64,000 bases of DNA from Paraburkholderia sp. BL10I2N1 (GCF_004361815.1 NZ_SNWA01000001.1:3534001-3598000), one strand, 5' to 3'; positions 1 to 9,008 are shown, counted from the stretch's first letter. Notes: generated by a model not told the origin, from the sequence alone. A program made the numbers and translations.

Positions 1-1094
1 CGCACAGCCATCGCAAGTTTCACCTTGTGCGCGGACAAACGATTGGCGCCCGTGCCGATGATCGGGTGGGCGGAAAGGACGTCATAGAGAGGCGTGGATT
101 CGTAACGGTTGCCCGCGAGGTGGGCGATGCTGAAGTTCTTCGCGTGACCATCGGTCGCGGCAAGCATCCAGAAGAGTATCTGCGTCATGAAGAAGTTGCG
201 CCTGTCCACCGCTGCGCGTTCTGACCCGGAGAGCACTTCCATGATCTCCTCGATACCGGGCCCGCCGTCAGACTGGTACTTGTGAAGGGGCGGCGTGCCA
301 GTGGCCTGACACATATCCTCCTGCGGCAGTCGCAAAATCCATGTTGCATCGCTTGATAGCCTGCGGTCGAATCGTTCGACCATGAGCACTTTCAGATCCT
401 CGAACCTGGCGATCTCGCAGTGGGCGATGGGCAGGCCATAGGCTGCGACGATTTTCGAACAGAGCCACTCATTTTCCACCGAGGTCCGCATGTCGGCCTG
501 CATGTTGCCGACAAGTCCCAGCGGCAACTTGAGGATATGCGTGGTCGGTGTGCTGCCCTCGGGCAGAAGCCAGCGGTTGTCGTGCCGAAGAAGGGCGGTT
601 TTTTCCTGCGCGCCTGCGATCGACAGCCGCAGATCATCCACCGGTTCGTGCTGCCCCAGGTAGGGCGCCGAAGTCGTATCGCGCAGCAGACGGGCGATCT
701 CTGCGTCGCTGAGCGCGTGTCCCCGGATGCTCTCCAGGTCGACAGGCTCCTCGTCAGGCGGCAGCATCTGGATGGCGCCGACGCAGTCGCGGCCGAGCCT
801 TGCGAGAAGCTGGAAAGGTGCGGTACCACCTGATCTGTAGCGTGTGGCGAGTCGGCGCCGGATCGGCTCGCTGTCGGGAAGAAGGTTGTCGAAATAGTCT
901 GTGACGACCCGGCCACGAAAAGGCTGGTTGCCCGGCGTAAAGGGAAGCGATAACGAGAGCGGACGCCCCTGCGGATCGTCGATCCAGTCTTCCCGATACA
1001 CCAGACGCTCGCCGCCGGGTGTGGTCTCCCAGTACCCAACGGGCAAACCATTCATCCACAGGTTGAGGCGATTCGTTTGCGTGCGGCGCGCCAT
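1..1094 (-). CDS. hipA: HipA-type serine/threonine kinase toxin (partial, runs off the left edge)
   Basis: About 364 residues are visible. HipA kinases of type II toxin-antitoxin systems phosphorylate glutamyl-tRNA synthetase in E. coli and cause growth arrest and persistence. Seen here: an N-terminal HipA domain, the segment DLRLSIAGAQEKTAL near residues 154-168, whose serine matches the autophosphorylated P-loop serine of HipA, the catalytic motif TDGHAKNF near 314-321, and YDVLS near 337-341, matching the metal-binding DFG-like aspartate. The ATG lies 2 bases after the stop of the upstream HTH gene, so the pair is an operon in the usual antitoxin-first order. The C-terminal end lies outside the window. 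The family is clear; the cellular target is inferred from E. coli. Confidence 0.9.
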   Translation of the reverse strand, partial: MARRTQTNRLNLWMNGLPVGYWETTPGGERLVYREDWIDDPQGRPLSLSLPFTPGNQPFRGRVVTDYFDNLLPDSEPIRRRLATRYRSGGTAPFQLLARLGRDCVGAIQMLPPDEEPVDLESIRGHALSDAEIARLLRDTTSAPYLGQHEPVDDLRLSIAGAQEKTALLRHDNRWLLPEGSTPTTHILKLPLGLVGNMQADMRTSVENEWLCSKIVAAYGLPIAHCEIARFEDLKVLMVERFDRRLSSDATWILRLPQEDMCQATGTPPLHKYQSDGGPGIEEIMEVLSGSERAAVDRRNFFMTQILFWMLAATDGHAKNFSIAHLAGNRYESTPLYDVLSAHPIIGTGANRLSAHKVKLAMAV

Positions 1095-1096
1095 TC

Positions 1097-1597
1097 TTAC
1101 CAGTTCTCCCTTTTCTTGTTGACGCCCCCAGTCTCTCTGGCACTTCGTCGGGTATCTGGCCCGGGATCGCCGCTGCCTTTCCGGGTAGTCGTCGCGCTGG
1201 TCCGTTTCGCCGCAGTCTCCTTCTTGCGAGGGTGCTCGGGCGTGCGTTTTCCGCGGCCGGCGCCTGCGGCGGATGCTGTCTTCGCGGGGCGGGCCACAGC
1301 CAGCCGTTCTTCGGCAGGCATGCCGCCTGGAGAAGGAGGGGCGGCAATCATTCCAACGCCACCGTCCTGCTTCGGCCGGACAGCCGTTTGGGTCAACGTC
1401 AGATCGACATCCAGCACGCGCAGGACCCTGAATAGCCTATCCACGCTGACGGCGGCAGGATTGGCCTCAAGCTGCGCGTAAGTCTGCTGCGTCACGCCGA
1501 GGTGACTGGCCATCATGGCCTGCGTGAGTCCGGCTGCTTTCCGGAATCCCTGCAGGATGGGCCGCAACTGGCCAAGCGTCTTGATGGGGTAGTCCAC
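1097..1597 (-). CDS. hipB: HipB-type XRE-family antitoxin and autorepressor with a long basic tail
   Basis: About 166 residues from a GTG start preceded by GGAG at 7-base spacing; an ATG further upstream has no better site. Residues 5-70 form an XRE/Cro helix-turn-helix (GLTQAMMASHLGVTQQTYAQLE is the HTH region) like E. coli HipB, which binds operator DNA and holds HipA inactive. Unlike E. coli HipB (about 88 residues), it carries roughly 90 further residues rich in Ala, Lys, Arg, Thr and Pro, with no recognisable fold and probably disordered. Such a basic tail could bind DNA or serve as a protease-sensitive degron; both ideas are inference. It is co-transcribed with hipA. Confidence 0.85.
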   Translation of the reverse strand: MDYPIKTLGQLRPILQGFRKAAGLTQAMMASHLGVTQQTYAQLEANPAAVSVDRLFRVLRVLDVDLTLTQTAVRPKQDGGVGMIAAPPSPGGMPAEERLAVARPAKTASAAGAGRGKRTPEHPRKKETAAKRTSATTTRKGSGDPGPDTRRSARETGGVNKKRENW

Positions 1598-1652
1598 AGC
1601 AGATCTCCAGTCCGTACCCAGGCATCGATACAGGTTACAGCCTGTTAATTTG

Positions 1653-1693
1653 GATAACAGTCTATACCCTGTATTTTTAAAATACAAGTTATC
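1653..1693. promoter_or_regulatory. Candidate hipBA operator/promoter palindromes
   Basis: The AT-rich stretch upstream of hipB holds a perfect inverted repeat, GTATTTT-T-AAAATAC at 1671-1685, nested inside a wider pair GATAAC (1653-1658) and GTTATC (1688-1693). The position fits the autoregulatory operators that HipB proteins bind. Between here and the next gene at 1962 I see no other coding signal. Confidence 0.5.
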
Positions 1694-1961
1694 ATCTGTA
1701 AATCGGGAATACAGCCTTTAGACTGATGCCCGACGTCCTGCCTGATGCGGAAGCGTCGCTGCCGGGATGCGGGCGTTCGGCCGTATGAAAACTGTCAACG
1801 ATGCACCGTGATCAGAGAGCGGGGGATCGCAGGTCGAGTAGCCGTTCAGGCATGAGCGAAGCAGGCGGCGACAGGTCTGCGCTCCGCGTTAGAACAACGC
1901 CGAGGCGCAATGCTCTCGCCTGACGGACGTGCACATCGCGATCGTTGGAGAACTCTCTCGG

Positions 1962-2828
1962 CTAGTCCGTCGTGCTGGAGCAAATTGTCCGTGCCGCCAG
2001 CGCTCGGGTGATGGCGTCGACCTCGGCTGCAAGCGTGGCATCCAGCGCACGCGGGTTCGGACGGACAGCGATGCGGTCTTTGACATAGGCTCCTGTAATC
2101 GTGGCCCAGTCCGGCGCCAACGCGACGTGCAAAGGGGTGTCTGCGCCTTGTTCTTCCGTTCTCAAAAACGGAGCCATCAGCCGCCAGGCAATACCGATTG
2201 CACCCCCTTCGCGTATCAGGCCCGTAGCCACCATGCCGGGATGTACGACGTTGGCGACGACACCGCTGCCGCGCAGACGCTCCGCCCGCGCGAAAGTCGA
2301 CATTATCATTGCGAGCTTTGACTGTCCGTAGGCTCGCAACATTCCCCAGTGCCGGGTGAGTTCCAGATCTTCCAGGTCGATCCGGGCACGGTCGGAGGTT
2401 GAGGAGCCCAGGTTCACAATCCGCGACGGGCTGCCTGCCAGAAGTGCCCCCTCCACCGCGTCGGTCAGGATCAATGGAGCAAGATGGTTCACCGCCAGGA
2501 TCATCTCGTGGCCTTCCGTGGTCATCTGGCGCCGGGCCGTGAACGTGCCGGCATTGTTGACCAGCAGAGACAGCCGCGGGTGCGCCGCTGCGATCTCCCT
2601 ACCGAGGCGTTGTGTAGCGCGAAGCGAACTCAAGTCGGTCAATGCAAGTTCCGTGCTGGAAGCTGGAGCTTGCTCTGCAATCCATGTGGCAACGGCATTT
2701 CCGCTTTCACTGTTCCGGCATACCAGAATGACATGGTGCCCAGCGCGTGCCAGTCCCAGTGCGATCCAGCGGCCGATGCCGCCTGCGGCACCCGTGACCA
2801 CGGACACCATCCGGGCAGTCCGATCCAT
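1962..2828 (-). CDS. SDR-family NAD(P)-dependent oxidoreductase, retinol-dehydrogenase-like
   Basis: About 288 residues. It has a Rossmann motif TGAAGGIG near the N-terminus, NNAG about 80 residues later, and catalytic YGQSK. The extra C-terminal length and the NLGSST block resemble the retinol dehydrogenase/WW-oxidoreductase-like branch of short-chain dehydrogenases, which oxidise or reduce hydroxyl/keto groups on hydrophobic substrates. The ATG at 2828 is preferred over the one at 2849 because GAGGACAGG lies just upstream and because 2849 abuts a palindromic operator. It stands alone, with no obvious operon partner. The substrate is unknown. Confidence 0.8.
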   Translation of the reverse strand: MDRTARMVSVVTGAAGGIGRWIALGLARAGHHVILVCRNSESGNAVATWIAEQAPASSTELALTDLSSLRATQRLGREIAAAHPRLSLLVNNAGTFTARRQMTTEGHEMILAVNHLAPLILTDAVEGALLAGSPSRIVNLGSSTSDRARIDLEDLELTRHWGMLRAYGQSKLAMIMSTFARAERLRGSGVVANVVHPGMVATGLIREGGAIGIAWRLMAPFLRTEEQGADTPLHVALAPDWATITGAYVKDRIAVRPNPRALDATLAAEVDAITRALAARTICSSTTD

Positions 2829-2849
2829 AGAAGCCTGTCCTCGAGCCAT

Positions 2850-2864
2850 TAACTGGGTCAGTTA
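2850..2864. promoter_or_regulatory. Palindromic operator-like site before the SDR
   Basis: TAACTG-GGT-CAGTTA is a perfect 6+6 inverted repeat immediately 5' of the SDR gene. The size and symmetry resemble TetR- or MarR-type operators. No regulator gene is adjacent, so its cognate protein is unknown. Confidence 0.4.
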
Positions 2865-3008
2865 GAAAGTTCTCGTGTCTTGAACGTCGTCCTGGCGTGC
2901 GGGGGGCATGCTTCTTTTCTTTGCTGCAGATACTCAACCTCGAACGGCAGGGCAACCGGCACGAACGGGTGGAATCCGTAGTGACCGACTGAATTCATAC
3001 AACCGCGC

Positions 3009-3467
3009 TCAGGAAGCTTCGGCGGCAGCGAGCTTGACAAACAGTCTGGCTGCTTCATTGCCATGGGACAACGCGCGCAGTGCAAGGGAGAGCGCTAGCT
3101 GTGCGTCGTGGGCGACTGCGCCACGGTCTTGATCGAAGTGCTTGACGGCGAGGCGCATATGGAGCGCGGCCTGTTCGTGAAGCTCCGCTGCCGTTGCGTG
3201 ATGCGCTGCCACATGCGCGCTGTTTACGCCAGAACCAGTCGATGCAGGCGTTATCGGTGGTGGAGGGGCGCTGTGTGCACCCGCGTCGTGTGCCCGATCG
3301 ATGGCGTGCAACGCATGACCATGCGCCATCATCGCCTGGTGTGCGGCGTGGGCGTAGTCTTTGCCGACCTCGAAATGCCGCGATGCCTCATGGTGATATC
3401 GCGCTGCCTGCTCGTGATGTGAGGCCGCGGCTTCAAGATGTCCCTTTTTGCTGTGTTTCGTGTTCAT
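3009..3467 (-). CDS. Histidine/alanine-rich helical protein with an internal duplication
   Basis: About 152 residues, with the start chosen at an ATG preceded by GGAG at 6-base spacing. The protein is dominated by Ala and His with heptad-like spacing. Two segments resemble each other: HHEQAARYHHEASRHF near residues 17-32 and LHEQAALHMRLAVKHF near 92-107, each followed by a similar AHAAHQA/AVAHDAQ stretch, so the gene arose by an internal tandem duplication of a helical hairpin. A Pro/Ser-rich linker separates the halves. No signal peptide or membrane segment is visible. I do not recognise a named family. The histidine density could bind metal or buffer protons, but that is speculation. Confidence 0.65.
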   Translation of the reverse strand: MNTKHSKKGHLEAAASHHEQAARYHHEASRHFEVGKDYAHAAHQAMMAHGHALHAIDRAHDAGAHSAPPPPITPASTGSGVNSAHVAAHHATAAELHEQAALHMRLAVKHFDQDRGAVAHDAQLALSLALRALSHGNEAARLFVKLAAAEAS

Positions 3468-4065
3468 GGCGGCTCCTGTACGACTGCGTGACTGAGTTCG
3501 ATAACGGCCGGTCCGCAGACGGAGCGGCAAGTCGGAAACCACTGGATTCGAATTTACACGCTCTTGCGGCTTCAATGAGTGACTCTCGTGAAACGAGTAC
3601 TTTCCACGATGCGAGGTTGCAGGCTGATTTGAGGGGTAATCAGGTACCGCTCCGACAGAACCATGCACAGATACCGAAAGCGGTTCGGCAAACACGGATG
3701 CAACTTGAGACCGGGAGGCAGAAACCGGCATCTGAGATCAATGGGCTGTTGTCGGTCCTGGAACGCACGGTATTGACGTTGCGCGGCAACGAACTGGAGC
3801 AACAGATGCGTTGACGATGACAGCGTTTTGCTCATGTGATGCGTATCGGTTCTCACCGGGCAGCGGCTGAAATTGCAATGGTGGCTCAACGCGGCCGTTA
3901 GCCGCGAGCGAGGAAGGGCGCGTGTCGCGCCGATATCCGGAATGGGGTGGCACGCTCGGGATAATCAGGCAATATTTGGCGGATCAGCGTTTTAGCCCAG
4001 ATAACCGGGAAAATCACGGATGTATCTAACGCCGCTGAAGAACACAAACTCCTTCGGAGAAGTTG
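3468..4065. other. Intergenic region, nothing recognised
   Basis: About 600 bases separate the His-rich gene from the next plausible start. Open frames exist on both strands but have no ribosome binding site or familiar motif. No hairpin or repeat stood out on reading. Confidence 0.4.
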
Positions 4066-4431
4066 ATGAGCAGTGAAAAATCCAGGCGCGCACGTCGCGC
4101 TGCCGAAAGCCTTTTCTCGGGGCTTCAGACAGAGGGCGCTACCTCGGCTAGCCGGCCGGCGAACCCGTTCGACAATGAACCATTCGAGGCTGCCGGCATG
4201 CCAGCGGAGACCCGGGACGAACTTGTCACCTTGCCGCCAGAGATTGAGTTGCCTCCGGGCTACGAGGACGCAGCACATATGCGCGATGCACTTGCGCGCG
4301 CGTGGCGCATGGATTGGATCAAGGTAGGAAATGACGCCTCTGTGGTCAAGGGTGTGATTGACGGACCAATACCGACATCCATCTGCTCACCCGCTCGGCG
4401 CCAACGAACGGCCATCTCACCGCTGCGCTGA
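4066..4431 (+). CDS. Small hypothetical protein, possibly frameshifted at its 3' end
   Basis: About 121 residues from an ATG just after CGGAGAAGTTG. The N-terminus is Arg/Ser-rich, followed by an acidic Pro-rich middle (LPPEIELPPG) and a short helical segment ending in DWIKVG. I do not recognise it. After the sequence GVIDG the frame becomes low in structure, while the +1 frame continues coherently for about 60 residues (TDIHLLTRSAPTNGHL and onward), so a single-base shift near 4365 may have altered the original C-terminus. It lies next to a decayed integrase in an island-like area. Confidence 0.45.
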   Translation: MSSEKSRRARRAAESLFSGLQTEGATSASRPANPFDNEPFEAAGMPAETRDELVTLPPEIELPPGYEDAAHMRDALARAWRMDWIKVGNDASVVKGVIDGPIPTSICSPARRQRTAISPLR

Positions 4432-4612
4432 AAGCCGATTTTCCGGTGCTTACGCGTCACCAGATGCGCTTGGCGGATTCTGCGCGCCAGTCGTCCAAAG
4501 CGAGACTCACATTGGTTCGGATGTCTACGCCCATTTGGTCGTTCCTGCTTGCGCGCCCACAAAGTAGCAAGCCAGCGACCGCAACGGCAGAGCTAGGGTC
4601 ATTCATGATCTT

Positions 4613-4914
4613 TCAGCTGAAGCAGCGTTGTGCGTCGCGAAGGCCTGCCCACAATGGACGGCAGTCAGTCGAGGCCGCGGCAAAATGCAAAATGTGAAGG
4701 TTTTCCTTGCGTTCAGCGATCGCGCGGATGCGGCTGTATCCGTCGCGGAAGGTCCTGAGGATCTGGAGCTCGTCGGCCCGTCTTCAAGCCAGAAATGGAC
4801 CTCGAGCGCTGCGGTCGTGATGATGCATTCGACGATGGTGTGCCCTCTGAGGAGACGGAATGACACGCCTTGCCGGTTTGCCAGCAGCTGCGGCTCGAAT
4901 TCAGGTTTTTCCAT
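4613..4914 (-). pseudogene. DUF1488-like protein, frameshifted
   Basis: The N-terminal half reads MEKPEFEPQLLANRQGVSF then VECIITTAALEVHFWLEDGPT, which has the order seen in DUF1488 proteins (V-x-F, then C-x-I-x-x-x-A-L-x-x-H-F). At about 4768 the frame must move by one base to continue as ELQILRTFRDGYSRIRAIAERK, the typical C-terminal R-x-x-I-x-x-x-A-x-x-K helix. A one-base loss is therefore inferred. DUF1488 proteins are small and of unknown function. The family assignment rests on memory of the domain pattern and is moderate. Confidence 0.5.
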
Positions 4915-4984
4915 GACGGGTTTCAGGGCGTTGTCGTTCGAGCGGGTAAAGCGGAATGCGTATCGGTCTGATGAGGTTGGCGCT

Positions 4985-6056
4985 TGTCGGCGCGCGCGAC
5001 GCGCCAAGCGCCGATGCCGTCTTGCCGCCGCGCACCTTGATGGCCGCAAACGGATTGGCCAGCACGTAGCCCTGTTCCACCAGCCGGCGGAACAGGGCGC
5101 CGAGCATCGATAGCGCGTGCGCGACCGAGCGCGCCGACGGGGTGCCGTTAAACGGCCGCCAGTCCGGCGACGTGCGGGGGCGCATCGGGCCGATCCAGCG
5201 TCCCCGCGGCGACGGATGGCGCAGGAATGTCCGGTACGCGATCGCGTCTTCGGTTGTGAGCGACGACAGCGCGCGGCCGCGCTCGACGATGGCCGGGGGA
5301 TCAGCCGCTCGGCTTCCTTGCAATAGGTCCGCTGCGTGGCGGGCGTCTCGTGCAGGGACAGCCACGTCTGCACGGCCTCGTAGTCGTTGGACGCGTCGAG
5401 CGTGCAGGTGGCGGGCGGTGCGCGGAACGTGCCGGCGGAGCCGTCGACCTCGTGCGGCAGTTTGAGAGTTTCCCACGGCACGATGTCGCCGCGCTGGCTC
5501 GCGATCACCAGCGCACGCGCCCTGTCCGTGAGGGCCGGCCAGGCGGCAAAGAGCGCCTCGATCGCACGGGCGCTCACCATGCCCAACCCGGGCACGGCAT
5601 TCCACCACTGGCCCCGGCGCGGAATGCGCACGGTCAGATCGGCGAGCGTCGTGATGCCGTACGCGTACAGCACGCGCACCGCGCGCGGGGAAAACCACTG
5701 CGCGACGTCGTCGGCGATCTGCGGTTCCGGAGGGCGCGCTGTGCGCAGCGCATCGATCGCCTGCGCCCCGCCTTTTGCGTGCTGCTCGCGTCCCGCTGCC
5801 GGATAATTAAGTAGTGCTACTAGATCGTCGGCGATGGGCCGCGCCTGCAACGTCCAGCAGCTTGCTGCGGGCGCGCCCGGGCACGCCGCGCCCCGATTTC
5901 CCGTCACCGAGTGCGGAGGGCAGGTAACGCGCGACGGCCTGCCGCACGGTTACGCCGACGTACCACGCGCGCAGCACGGCAAGCTCGTCGGCATCGGGAA
6001 AACTGGATGCAGCGTCAGCAGCAGGCGCAGGGGGACAGGGCCAGGCGCGTTTTCAT
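4985..6056 (-). pseudogene. Tyrosine-recombinase/phage integrase with DUF3701-type N-terminal domain, decayed
   Basis: The fragments read in order: DADELAVLRAWYVGVTVRQA in one frame; then DDVAQWFSPRAVRVLYAYGI, PHEVDGSAGTFRAP and NDYEAVQTWLSLHETPATQR in a second frame; then EDAIAYRTFLRHPSPRGRW and ANPFAAIKVRGGKTA in a third. This is the layout of the long Burkholderia integrases with a DUF3701 region followed by a SAM-like core-binding domain. At least three frameshifts are needed (near 6030, 5820 and 5300), and the sequence stops before the catalytic R-H-R-Y domain, so it cannot recombine DNA. It marks an old integrated element. DUF3701 naming is from memory. Confidence 0.7.
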
Positions 6057-6329
6057 AGCCATTTTAGGGCAAAAACAGGCGCATTTAGATAGGAAAACTT
6101 ATACTAATAGCCCGATCCGGTGCCACATTTTTCGCAACCGCTTATTCACGGATTGGATGCGAGGACCCGTCGGAGGGATGGGTGGTGCGACGCCCAACGG
6201 ATCAAGCAAGAATGCCCGCGATTCGGCATGAGTCGAGCGACGCTGCTACCAATGAGCGGACGGTTGCTCAGATATCGAAGTGACGGGGCGTGTCGAGCTT
6301 TGCCGCCATCGCGTCGCCGGCGCGCGTCT

Positions 6330-7070
6330 CTACAAGTTTGCGTTGTCCGGCCAGATAACCTTCCGCTGACGGATGATGAAGCGAGTCGTCGGCGTCGCGA
6401 TGAACACACCTTCATCAGGCCGGACTCGGGCAAGGTACTGGGAATCATTGAACGCAGCTTCCAGGTCTTCCGTTGAGTCGAACCAGATTTCAGCAACGCC
6501 GGAGTAGGGTGCGATTCTTCCTTCGGGACTCAGGCTGCGGTAACGCTCGGGCATGCCATGATTCTGGACATACCGACGGATCCGATTCCAGAACGGCTTG
6601 GTATCTTCGACCAGCGGAGCATGATTATTCCGTCAGTATTCAAGAAATGACTCGTGCGTGAACCCCGATGCTGGCCGCAGGAAAGACATGAATTCTACCC
6701 CAGCGGAATTTTACCCCGGTGCGCGGACCGTCCTTGACGACTTTCTGGCGGGCGAAGATGGCCATGCAATCGGCGAGTGACAGAAACTCCTGTTCATCCG
6801 AGCGAACGAGCGCTAGATACTCTGGCTCGTCGAAGAAGTCTCTGGTCATATCCTGGCGCAGACGTTGCATTGTCTGCGCAATACCATCAAATTCTGCCTC
6901 GGTCTCGATGCTTGCGGGCATCGGAAGAACGCAGCTTTGCACGTAGCTCCCATTGTTCTTCAGGTACGCCGGGATTGCTGCTAACAGCGGTCCATTTACC
7001 TTCTTCCAGTGTTCGTTGAACTGCTCCCGGGTCTGCAGGTTCGGCGGGTTTCAAACGCAGGTCGCTACAA
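6330..7070 (-). pseudogene. Two-domain EthD-family protein, inactivated
   Basis: Read on the minus strand, the first EthD half runs NPPNLQTREQFNEHWKKVN through to GVKFRW, and the second half runs VEFMSFLRPASGFTHESF through to APLVEDTKPFWNRIRRYV and IAPYSGVAEIWFDSTEDL. Three lesions are visible: an in-frame TGA before NPPNL where the family usually has a basic residue, a one-base frameshift after GVKFRW, and a TGA where EYW-RNNHAPLV would place Trp. EthD proteins are small ferredoxin-fold dimers found with P450 and ring-degradation operons. The gene directly follows the tetR stop, so it was once an operon partner of that regulator. Confidence 0.7.
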
Positions 7071-7682
7071 TTAGGTCTTTAGGATTCCCATGAGAATGGA
7101 CATCGTGGCATCGAGGTCGGCACTGATTTGATGACGTGGAATTCCAGCACTCGCTTTGATAGCTACCGAATGAAGTGTTGCGATCAACAGATTTGCGCAA
7201 AACCGCGCATTCACCGTAGCAGAGTCACCCGACAGGAACGTACTCGCCCATTTCTCGATGCGGCGCTCCTCTCGCTCGATAAGCTCTTTGAGAATTGCTC
7301 TTGCGTCCTCGTGGGCATTGGCCTCATCAGCGAGCACGCATGCGATGAGGCAGCCGCGGGGCCGTTCGTGATCGTAGAAGAGATGAACAATTGCTTCGGT
7401 AAAGAATGATGGATCGAAGCGTTTCCCGTCCGTCTCGTTGGGAAGACGAAGCATTGCAAAGTTTTGATAATAACGCTCCACGGCCTTAAAAAAAAGGGCG
7501 CGCTTATCGCCATAGGCGGCATAAAGACTTGGACGGTTGATCTCCATCGCGTTAGTGAGCGTGTCTAGATCGGCACCTTCATACCCCTTTTTCCAAAAAA
7601 TCTCGACGGCGCGATCGAGCGCCGAATCTACGTTAAACGCGCGCGGCCGCCCGCGCCCTTTTTTTTTCTCAACTGTAAGCAT
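7071..7682 (-). CDS. TetR/AcrR-family repressor
   Basis: About 203 residues starting at MLTVEKKKGRGRPRAF. The basic GRGRPRAF lead-in and the helix-turn-helix (LDTLTNAMEINRPSLYAAYGDK) near residues 40-62 are typical of TetR regulators. The C-terminal half (from about residue 75) is the ligand-binding helical domain. It is transcribed divergently from the alpha/beta hydrolase at 7786, and a perfect palindrome lies in the 103-base gap, so it most likely represses that hydrolase and itself. The inducer is unknown; by position it would be a substrate or product of the hydrolase. Confidence 0.85.
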   Translation of the reverse strand: MLTVEKKKGRGRPRAFNVDSALDRAVEIFWKKGYEGADLDTLTNAMEINRPSLYAAYGDKRALFFKAVERYYQNFAMLRLPNETDGKRFDPSFFTEAIVHLFYDHERPRGCLIACVLADEANAHEDARAILKELIEREERRIEKWASTFLSGDSATVNARFCANLLIATLHSVAIKASAGIPRHQISADLDATMSILMGILKT

Positions 7683-7727
7683 GATCCGAGGGTTCCACAT
7701 TTTCTTACTGCACGATACACAAATCAC

Positions 7728-7767
7728 TTGACGAGGGCAACTGCATTCATTAACTTACTGATCAGTA
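7728..7767 (+). promoter_or_regulatory. Promoter and TetR operator for the alpha/beta hydrolase
   Basis: TTGACG (7728-7733), a 17-base spacer and TAACTT (7751-7756) form a sigma70-like promoter. The perfect 12-base palindrome TACTGATCAGTA (7756-7767) overlaps the expected start of transcription, an ideal site for repression by the divergent TetR protein. A GGAG sequence follows before the ATG at 7786. Confidence 0.6.
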
Positions 7768-7785
7768 CACAAAGGAGAAGACACT

Positions 7786-8643
7786 ATGGACAAAACGGCT
7801 GAACGTGCTGCGACCACCCCGACCAGGTATCTTGACGTCGATGGCGTGCGCTATGCATATCGGGAACTCGGGCCCGACAATCCGGTGGACAAGACGCCTA
7901 TCCTGTTCCTCCATCGGTTCAGGGGTACGCTCGACGACTGGGATCCGGGCTTTGTCGACGCATTGGCCAAGACCCGCCACGTCATTCTGTTCAGTGATCA
8001 GGAAGTCGGTTCGTCGTCGGGATCGGCAGCGACGAGCGTGGACGAAAAGGCGCGCAACGCCGCAGATTTCGCGAAGAAACTAGGCTTTCTAACCATCGAT
8101 GTGCTCGGCTTTTCCATGGGAGGGTTCGTTGCCCAGGCGATTGCGATCAATGAGCCGACGCTTGTGCGAAAGGTGATCATTGTCGGCGCGGCTGGAGGTG
8201 GCAATCCGGAAGCGGCACCGCCGACGGATATCGTGTTTGAGATTGCTCTTCGTCCTGAGTACTCTCTCGAGGATGTCCAGTATCTGTTCTTCGCGCAAGG
8301 GCGTGACGAGGAAACGCGGGCCTATCTCGATCGTCGAGCAACCCGGACTTCTAACCAGGAACCTCCTGTAACGCCCGAGGTCATCGGCAAGATGGTGTCG
8401 CTCATCGGCGACTTCATGAGCGGGAAAACCGGTCACTACGAGAAGCTGAAGGACCTTCGTCAGCCCACGCTGATCGTCTCCGGCGACAGAGATCCGTTCT
8501 TCCCTTTCAAGAACATCTGGATGCTGTATCGCGAACTGCCCAACGCACAGTTGCTGGCCTATCCCAATTCGGGCCATGGGCCGCATCAGCAGCATCCCGA
8601 AGAGGTGGCCGAGAAGATCGAATATTTCTTGTCCACGAAGTGA
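7786..8643 (+). CDS. Alpha/beta hydrolase
   Basis: 285 residues with a good ribosome binding site. The nucleophile elbow is GFSMGG with Ser110; the likely acid is Asp236 in SGDRDPFF and the base His264 in NSGHG. Before the elbow is the block FLHRFRGTLDDWDP, shared with the hydrolases at 24683, 29447 and 33715, so all belong to one subfamily. The fold catalyses hydrolysis of esters, lactones or C-C bonds; the substrate is unknown. No signal peptide is present, so it is cytoplasmic. The divergent TetR gene and the palindrome at 7756 suggest inducible expression. A remnant of a reductase follows. Confidence 0.85.
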   Translation: MDKTAERAATTPTRYLDVDGVRYAYRELGPDNPVDKTPILFLHRFRGTLDDWDPGFVDALAKTRHVILFSDQEVGSSSGSAATSVDEKARNAADFAKKLGFLTIDVLGFSMGGFVAQAIAINEPTLVRKVIIVGAAGGGNPEAAPPTDIVFEIALRPEYSLEDVQYLFFAQGRDEETRAYLDRRATRTSNQEPPVTPEVIGKMVSLIGDFMSGKTGHYEKLKDLRQPTLIVSGDRDPFFPFKNIWMLYRELPNAQLLAYPNSGHGPHQQHPEEVAEKIEYFLSTK

Positions 8644-8731
8644 TTGGCTCTAACTTTTTATCGGGCGGCTGATACGTTCCGTTCGGCATGGGCCGGCCGA
8701 GATTCAAACAACACATAAAAAGGAGGCGCCA

Positions 8732-8902
8732 GTGGCATTCAATGCTCTTCTGGCGACCGAACCCGGCTCGAAAATTTCGACGAATGTGGTCGGGCTGAAT
8801 TACAAATACCTGATGGCCGGTGACGTAATAGCGTTGGTGACTGTGTTTTCGAAGCTGAATCTCTTCGCATTGCGGACCTCAGGGCATGGGAGCACGCTTT
8901 GA
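8732..8902 (+). pseudogene. Truncated medium-chain reductase (AcuI/YhdH-like) remnant
   Basis: From a GTG with an AGGAGG site upstream, the 56-codon frame begins AFNALLATEPGSKIST and continues LMAGDVIALVTVF. This lines up with the start of the reductase at 32708 (FKALLATRTGDAIATA, LMPGDVTVAIDYS). After about 35 residues the likeness is lost. It is a decayed N-terminal fragment of a second copy, placed downstream of the hydrolase much as the complete copy precedes another hydrolase near 33.7 kb. Confidence 0.55.
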
Positions 8903-9008
8903 TTTGGCTAGATGAATTACGAACATAAAAGAGCGAAGGCGTCGGAAAAGCAATTCAGGAATAGACATAACAGTTGCTGGTTGCCTTCACACGGAGGGAG
9001 ATGCTGCG

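Noticed and set aside
2858..3000. Short minus-strand frame MNSVGHYGFHPFVPVALPFE
   Set aside because: Overlaps the operator palindrome of the SDR gene and lacks a ribosome site.
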